A DNA stretch of 10,297 nucleotides from positions 2,589 to 12,885 of the forward strand of contig DCGV01000111.1 in the NCBI GenBank assembly GCA_002314725.1, given 5' to 3'. This DNA comes from Bacteroidales bacterium UBA1769. GTDB lineage: Bacteria > Bacteroidota > Bacteroidia > Bacteroidales > UBA932. The notes beneath the pieces were generated by a model, which saw nothing but the letters and a program-made list of their open reading frames with translations, did not search any database and had not been told where the DNA came from. Positions 6,580 through 10,297 of the stretch are shown in pieces (positions within the stretch are counted from its first letter, which is position 1; every line of letters begins with the position of its first letter). The translations under genes and the position numbers were made by a program.

Positions 6580-7455
6580 CTATTTTATAATTGGACATCC
6601 GGGATTACCCCATTCACAAATACGTCCATTTGATAACTGTGCATATAGTCTTCCTCCACTCCAATATGCATGAATTGCAAGAAGTCCATATGGAATACCT
6701 TCGAGATGATCAGCTCCTGGGTATACCTGCCCAGGTTTATATAAACGCAGATAACAATCATTCCATGTTTGACTGTCAATTTTTATTGGACCACCTACAT
6801 ATTCAGGATAAACTTGTTCCCAGCCTGTGCGGGGTTCACATTCTTCATTATTATTCCTTTCTGACCATCTAATATCATTATTTTGTTGATATTTGTCTGG
6901 ATCATAGGAAAAATGCTCAATGAGCCTGTCAAATACTGATTTTTTATTTTTTTGAGGTCTATCTCTATGTAGACTATTCATTTTTTCTTCAAATTCAATT
7001 TCATCCAACCGTTCTTTTTCTTTCTGTTCGGCACACCATTGTATATATTCTCTTTCATTAATTTCATCTAATTCGTTTGAAATACGATTTTTGATCCACA
7101 AAACATCCTCGTTGTAAAATTCAAGATTAATTTTTTTAGCTTCATAACAGTGATCTAAACCCCAATTCAGAGTATCCTTTCTTGATTTATGTTCACTTGA
7201 ACTGCTCTCTACATCTTTATATAACAAACACAAATAAGCACATTCTTTATGAGCAAGTAAAATTTGCTGCTCTGTAGCATTAATTGTTCTCCGCTCTTCA
7301 ATAAAAACGTCAAGTCCATCAATAGCCCCTCCAATGTCTTCATGTTTGACGCGTATTTCATCCATTGCTTCAAGATAATCTTGAGCATCTTTAACTTCTA
7401 TAGTGTAACCTGTTTTGCCGAATTCTCCGTCGTATTCACATTGAATAATATCCAT
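6580..7455 (-). CDS. Uncharacterised protein (291 aa), unknown function
   Basis: I do not recognise this protein. It reads as a real gene: 291 codons with ordinary amino-acid use, an ATG start (complement of 7453-7455), a TAG stop, and a good - strand promoter 71-101 bp upstream. The N-terminal half (about 20-130) looks helical, with a stretch (about 60-112, LLAHKECAYLCLLYKDVE then LNWGLDHCYEAKKI) that could be TPR-like. Residues 125-175 are highly charged (many E, K, R) and probably coiled or flexible. The C-terminal 80 residues (GWEQVYPEYVGGPIK to CEWGNPGCPIIK) are rich in aromatic residues and glycine, suggesting a small beta-rich domain. There is no signal peptide or membrane segment, so it is probably cytoplasmic. 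The gene is visibly more A+T-rich than hsdM, fitting recent acquisition. Lying between a serine recombinase and a restriction-modification operon, it may be cargo, but no function can be assigned. Confidence 0.8.
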   Translation of the reverse strand: MDIIQCEYDGEFGKTGYTIEVKDAQDYLEAMDEIRVKHEDIGGAIDGLDVFIEERRTINATEQQILLAHKECAYLCLLYKDVESSSSEHKSRKDTLNWGLDHCYEAKKINLEFYNEDVLWIKNRISNELDEINEREYIQWCAEQKEKERLDEIEFEEKMNSLHRDRPQKNKKSVFDRLIEHFSYDPDKYQQNNDIRWSERNNNEECEPRTGWEQVYPEYVGGPIKIDSQTWNDCYLRLYKPGQVYPGADHLEGIPYGLLAIHAYWSGGRLYAQLSNGRICEWGNPGCPIIK

Positions 7456-7525
7456 AATGTTAAATAATTTAGTAGAGTGATATCTGTTTTCGGAAAAATA
7501 ACTATTGTACTATTACCGATATATC

Positions 7526-7556
7526 CAAATATACCTAAAAGAATGAAATTAACAAA
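7526..7556 (-). promoter_or_regulatory. Bacteroidales-type promoter for the uncharacterised - strand gene
   Basis: On the - strand, TTTG (complement of 7553-7556), a 19-bp spacer, and TATATTTG (complement of 7526-7533) match TTTG-N19-21-TAnnTTTG exactly. The start of transcription would be near 7521, about 65 nt before the ATG at 7455. Confidence 0.75.
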
Positions 7557-7620
7557 ATAAATAGGATTATTTGAACCATGAAAGCAGTATCATTTTGTAG
7601 ATTTCTATTATGATAGGTTT

Positions 7621-7827
7621 CCACTTATGCAATTGCAGAAACAGCGTCGCACTGTGTTCCTCTGTTCTGCCGCTTGTTTGATGTAGTAATACTCTGATAT
7701 TTTATCTTCACTGAATAGTCTCTCTGCCGTGGAATAGCATATTTCCCATGAACCATTGTGCATACGGGTTTTCTTTTTCGGCTTCCTGTTGGAGAATTGC
7801 TTTACACCCGTCTGGATTCGTAAGGAC
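7621..7827 (-). pseudogene. Frameshifted relic of a Sel1/TPR-like repeat protein
   Basis: Three - strand frames read in succession resemble one Sel1-repeat protein. Frame one (7827 down to about 7725) gives AILQQEAEKENPYAQWFMGN followed by MLFHGRE, like the 'AEKGNPYAQYxLGxxYxxG' core. A stop follows (7710-7708), and the similarity moves to a second frame (about 7724-7660, EDKISEYYYIKQAAEQRN), then to a third (about 7662-7621, EHSATLFLQLHK). No single frame is an intact gene; the 73-codon ORF spanning 7608-7829 is a mixture and is not annotated as coding. There is no start, and the relic ends about 65 bp before the - strand promoter. The Sel1 reading rests on motif appearance only; sequencing error is an alternative explanation for the frame changes. 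Confidence 0.45.
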
Positions 7828-7838
7828 AAAAAATATAT

Positions 7839-7853
7839 ATAACCTTTGGTTAT
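7839..7853. repeat. Short inverted repeat upstream of the restriction-modification promoter
   Basis: ATAACC (7839-7844), a 3-nt spacer TTT, then GGTTAT (7848-7853): a 6-bp perfect inverted repeat about 30 bp upstream of the -33 box. It could be part of an operator region for the restriction-modification operon. It is short enough to be chance. Confidence 0.3.
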
Positions 7854-7874
7854 GTAAATATGGTCAATATTGTT

Positions 7875-7914
7875 TAGATATCTATTGTCATTTTGAGATG
7901 TTTAATTATCTTTG
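7875..7914 (+). promoter_or_regulatory. Promoter, with overlapping palindrome, for the type I restriction-modification operon
   Basis: ATTG (7884-7887), a 19-bp spacer, and TATCTTTG (7907-7914) match the Bacteroidales pattern with one change in the -33 box. Transcription would begin near 7920, which excludes the in-frame ATGs at 7748 and 7916 and favours the ATG at 7943. A 10-bp perfect palindrome TAGATATCTA (7875-7884) abuts and shares one base with the -33 box, and CAATATTG (7865-7872) lies just before it. Both are plausible operator half-sites for a repressor such as the small protein encoded directly downstream (inferred). Confidence 0.6.
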
Positions 7915-7942
7915 TATGACTCATAAAAATACTTTATCTATT

Positions 7943-8197
7943 ATGGACAACAGGAGTTTATATGGCAATTTCAAAGTGACAAAGGAGACTATGAAGTATC
8001 TTCAAAATTTGAAGTCTGCGTTTGAGATTTATTACGGAAAGGAAATGACAAATGATGAGTTTATCAAGCAAATGGCCACATCTTTAAATAAAGGCGATTC
8101 TTGCGTTTGGGAAATCTTTTGTGAAATGCAGAAGAATCAGCAGCGTCTAGTAGAGATGGCGGCAATGCAAAGAACCAAATTTAATGTAACCTTATAA
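7943..8197 (+). CDS. Small protein (84 aa) heading the hsd operon, possible ribbon-helix-helix regulator
   Basis: The start at 7943 is chosen because the promoter at 7884-7914 places the transcript start after the upstream in-frame ATGs, and because the sequence upstream of 7943 (cysteine- and aromatic-rich) does not look like protein. The layout fits a ribbon-helix-helix fold: a short strand (about 8-13, GNFKVT), helix A (about 15-29, ETMKYLQNLKSAFEI), a turn at YGKEM, and helix B (about 36-47, TNDEFIKQMATS), then a further helix with polar residues. It ends 10 bp before hsdM, so the two are co-transcribed. It may control the operon through the palindromes by the promoter, in the manner of controller or antitoxin-like proteins, but this is inferred; the family was not recognised outright. 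Confidence 0.75.
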   Translation: MDNRSLYGNFKVTKETMKYLQNLKSAFEIYYGKEMTNDEFIKQMATSLNKGDSCVWEIFCEMQKNQQRLVEMAAMQRTKFNVTL

Positions 8198-8207
8198 GAA
8201 TTAACAT

Positions 8208-9758
8208 ATGGCAAACAGTACTATACAGCGTGCGGAACTCCACAAGACCATCTGGGCTCTTGCCAATGATTTGCGTGGGGCCGTTGACGGATGGGATTTC
8301 AAGCAGTATGTGCTTGGAACTCTTTTCTACCGTTATATTTCGGAGGATATGGCGGCATATATAAATGCCAAGATGATTGAGGCCGGGGAAACTGACTTCA
8401 AATATGAGAACTTCAACGATGAAGAGGCACAGAACGCTAAGGATGAGATTGTCGCTGAAAAGGGTATCTTCATTCTCCCTTCACAGCTGTTCTGTAACGT
8501 TCGTAAGAACGCTGACAAGGATCCCAATCTTAACGAAACATTGTCAAAGGTCTTTTCATCTATTGAAGCGTCTTCCATTGGTACAGCATCCGAGCAGGAT
8601 TATCGTGGCCTTTTCGAAGATGTTGACATCAACAGCAGTAAGCTTGGAAATAGTGTGAGTGAGCGTAACAAGCGTCTGTCGAAGATTCTTGACAACATTG
8701 GTTCTCTTAATCTCGGTGGTTCATCCGGTCATGATATTGATGTCTTTGGGGATGCCTATGAATACCTTATGGGTATGTATGCGGCGAATGCCGGTAAGTC
8801 CGGGGGAGAGTTCTTCACTCCACAGGAGGCTTCGAGGCTGCTTGCCTTGATAACCACTCACGGTAAGGAAAGGGTAAGAAGAGCGTATGATCCGGCTTGC
8901 GGTTCAGCATCGCTTTTGCTTCAGGTGGGTAAGGTCAAGGGTTTTGACAAGGTTTCGCAGTTCTTTGGTCAGGAGATTAATAGAACGACATATAACCTCA
9001 GCCGTATCAATATGCACCTGCATGGTGTTCCTTTTGACAGGTTCAATCTTGCCTGTGCGGATACTCTTATCGATCCACAGCATTGGGATGATCAGCCTTT
9101 TGACGTTATTGTTTCAAATTATCCCTATTCGATGAAATGGATTGGTGATGATGATGTGACTCTCATCAATGATCCCCGTTTTGCTCCTGCCGGTGTTCTT
9201 GCTCCTAAGAGTAAAGCTGACCTAGCGTTTCTTATGCACATTGTGAGCTGGCTTTCAAGTGATGGAACTGCTGCTGTTGTTTCGTTCCCCGGCGTTCTTT
9301 ACAGGGGTAGTGCTGAGACGAAAATACGCAAGTATCTTGTGGACAATAACTACATTGATGCTGTCATTCAGTTGCCGCCCAATCTTTTCTTTGGAACTAC
9401 GATTGCGACCTGTATTATTGTTATCAAGAAGAATCGTAATGCTCAGTCTGTTCTCTTTATTGATGCCTCCAAAGAGTTTATTCATGAAGGAAACAAGAAT
9501 ATGCTCTCGGAAGATAATATTCAGAACATATTGAATGGCTGGATACGTCGTGAGCAGACATCTCATTTCTCTGCTGTCGTTGATAAGAAGATGATAGCTG
9601 ATAATGGTTATAACCTTAGTGTCTCTACTTATGTAGAACAGGAGGATACCAGGGAGAAGGTGGATATTGTCAAGCTTAATGCAGAGCTGAAAGAGATAGT
9701 TGAGATGGAGAATGTGTTGAGAGCAGAGATTGACAAGATTATTGCAGAACTTCAATAA
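8208..9758 (+). CDS. hsdM: Type I restriction-modification system, DNA methyltransferase subunit HsdM (516 aa)
   Basis: HsdM pairs with HsdS (M2S) to methylate adenine N6 at a bipartite site; with HsdR it forms the restriction complex. The N-terminal helical HsdM domain spans about 5-160 (HKTIWALANDLRG, VLGTLFYRYIS). The catalytic domain has GGEFFTPQEASRLL (about 199-212), SAM-binding motif I at DPACGSAS (228-235), and the region normally holding NPPY/F at 304-307, which reads NYPYS here. Family-typical blocks follow: RFAPAGVLAPKSKADLAF (324-341), YRGSAETKIRKYLVDNNYI (365-383) and LFFGTTIATCI (393-403), then a C-terminal helical tail that contacts HsdS. The Pro-to-Tyr change in motif IV is unusual and could affect activity. 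The length suits the EcoR124-like group. The start is 10 bp after the small upstream gene; hsdS follows after 10 bp. No hsdR is in the window. Confidence 0.95.
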   Translation: MANSTIQRAELHKTIWALANDLRGAVDGWDFKQYVLGTLFYRYISEDMAAYINAKMIEAGETDFKYENFNDEEAQNAKDEIVAEKGIFILPSQLFCNVRKNADKDPNLNETLSKVFSSIEASSIGTASEQDYRGLFEDVDINSSKLGNSVSERNKRLSKILDNIGSLNLGGSSGHDIDVFGDAYEYLMGMYAANAGKSGGEFFTPQEASRLLALITTHGKERVRRAYDPACGSASLLLQVGKVKGFDKVSQFFGQEINRTTYNLSRINMHLHGVPFDRFNLACADTLIDPQHWDDQPFDVIVSNYPYSMKWIGDDDVTLINDPRFAPAGVLAPKSKADLAFLMHIVSWLSSDGTAAVVSFPGVLYRGSAETKIRKYLVDNNYIDAVIQLPPNLFFGTTIATCIIVIKKNRNAQSVLFIDASKEFIHEGNKNMLSEDNIQNILNGWIRREQTSHFSAVVDKKMIADNGYNLSVSTYVEQEDTREKVDIVKLNAELKEIVEMENVLRAEIDKIIAELQ

Positions 9759-9768
9759 GGACAAGGGT

Positions 9769-10297
9769 ATGAGTAAGTTGGAAGAACTGATTCAGAAATA
9801 CTGTCCTGATGGGGTGGAGTATGTGAAATTTGTGGATTATGCACATGTACTATATGGCTGTCCATTTGATGCATCTAAATTTACAGATGATAATTCCTTT
9901 ATCCCCCTCATTAGAATCAGAGATGTTTTATCTGGCAAGGCAGGCACCTTTTATTCTGGGGATTATTCCAGTGACTATATTATTAGAAGAGGAGATATTC
10001 TGGTTGGGATGGATGGGAATTTTAATCTTGGAGTCTGGGATGATATAGATGGCCTACTATGTCAGAGGGTTTGCAAATTATATTCAAAGGATGAGACTAA
10101 ACTTCTAAATGGTTTCATAAGGCATTATATGAAACCAGTTTTTAGACAAATAGAAGATAGAACCGCTGGTGGGTCGGTAAAACATTTATCAGCAAAGGCA
10201 ATAAATTCTCTTGAAATCCCTGTTCCTCCACTCCCTGTTCAGGAAGAGATAGTAAGGATATTAGATACTTTTACAGAACTGCAAACAGAACTGCAAA
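9769..10297 (+). CDS. hsdS: Type I restriction-modification specificity subunit HsdS, N-terminal part, cut by right edge
   Basis: The ATG at 9769 lies 10 bp after hsdM, behind a purine-rich stretch (AAGGACAAGGGT). The first 176 residues are present. MSKLEELIQKYCPDGVEYVK is the typical opening of this HsdS group. The first target-recognition domain covers about 18-155, with YIIRRGDILVGMDG (70-83) and a VKHLSAKAINSLEIPVPPLP block (137-156). PLPVQEEIVRILDTF (154-168) begins the central conserved helical spacer. TRD1 reads one half of the bipartite target; TRD2 lies beyond the edge. The visible end is a TELQ-TELQ repeat (separate entry). The recognition sequence cannot be deduced. No frameshift is seen in the visible part. 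Confidence 0.93.
   Translation, partial: MSKLEELIQKYCPDGVEYVKFVDYAHVLYGCPFDASKFTDDNSFIPLIRIRDVLSGKAGTFYSGDYSSDYIIRRGDILVGMDGNFNLGVWDDIDGLLCQRVCKLYSKDETKLLNGFIRHYMKPVFRQIEDRTAGGSVKHLSAKAINSLEIPVPPLPVQEEIVRILDTFTELQTELQ
10273..10297 (+). repeat. 12-bp in-frame tandem repeat in the HsdS central spacer
   Basis: ACAGAACTGCAA occurs twice without a gap (10273-10284 and 10285-10296), encoding TELQ-TELQ, and base 10297 could begin a third copy. It sits in the helical linker after PLPVQEEIVRILDTF, where EcoR124I and EcoR124/3 carry two or three TAEL repeats that set the spacer between target halves at 6 or 7 bp. The full copy number lies outside the window. Confidence 0.8.

Noticed and set aside
6591..6872. 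+ strand 93-codon frame opposite the uncharacterised gene
   Set aside because: It lies wholly within the - strand gene, which has a promoter and better coding character; no recognisable motif.
7608..7829. 73-codon - strand reading frame as an intact gene
   Set aside because: Its Sel1-like similarity covers only part of the frame and continues in two other frames, so a decayed gene is the better explanation.
7748..7942. N-terminal extension of the 84-residue protein from the ATG at 7748
   Set aside because: The extension overlaps the promoter at 7884-7914 and the pseudogene relic and does not look like protein; 7943 fits the predicted transcript start.
9255..9764. 169-codon - strand frame opposite hsdM
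   Set aside because: It is the shadow of hsdM, whose + strand family motifs are unambiguous.
1..10297. tRNA, rRNA, CRISPR array or complete insertion sequence
   Set aside because: No cloverleaf, rRNA-like stretch, regularly spaced repeat-spacer array or DDE transposase was seen on either strand.

Overview
The window looks like an accessory, recombinase-rich region from a member of the Bacteroidota, probably order Bacteroidales. Base composition is moderately A+T-rich. Three intergenic promoters fit the Bacteroidales primary-sigma pattern (TTTG or near match, 19 bp, TAnnTTTG), and Shine-Dalgarno sequences are weak or absent, as is usual in that phylum. No rRNA, tRNA, CRISPR array or complete insertion sequence is visible.

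Left block (1-5488, all + strand): a tightly packed operon, cut by the left edge. It holds the C-terminal part of a tyrosine recombinase, a 687-residue TnpB-like tyrosine recombinase (17-bp overlap with the first), a 470-residue third tyrosine recombinase (ATGA overlap), a 195-residue TnpC-like protein with a probable HTH and coiled coils (13-bp gap), and an exonuclease III/AP-endonuclease family protein (5-bp gap). The layout combines features of Tn554-type transposons (tnpA-tnpB-tnpC) and of 'recombinase in trio' (RIT) elements, with a DNA-repair-type nuclease apparently added as a fifth gene. This is the most unusual assembly in the window. A set of alternating inverted repeats lies in the first codons of the second gene.

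Middle block (5489-7942): an A+T-rich 220-bp intergenic region carries a 24-bp near-perfect dyad, a pair of 16-bp direct repeats and a good promoter. These precede a small serine recombinase whose C-terminus resembles the C-terminal domain of RNA polymerase alpha. Converging on it from the - strand is a low-GC gene of unknown function with its own Bacteroidales promoter. Behind that lies a short frameshifted relic that reads like Sel1/TPR repeats.

Right block (7943-10297): a type I restriction-modification operon begins. It has a small 84-residue possible ribbon-helix-helix protein, then hsdM, then the first part of hsdS, which runs off the right edge. No hsdR lies in the window. hsdS is cut inside an in-frame 12-bp tandem repeat (TELQ) at the position where EcoR124-type enzymes carry spacer-setting repeats. 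hsdM has NYPY where the family normally has NPPY/F.

Inferred picture: a transposition or integration module linked to a defence cargo. The left operon would mobilise or integrate the element, the serine recombinase may resolve or invert DNA at the adjacent dyad, and the restriction-modification genes are cargo or neighbouring island content. Element ends and target-site duplications cannot be seen, so membership of all blocks in one element is unproven.
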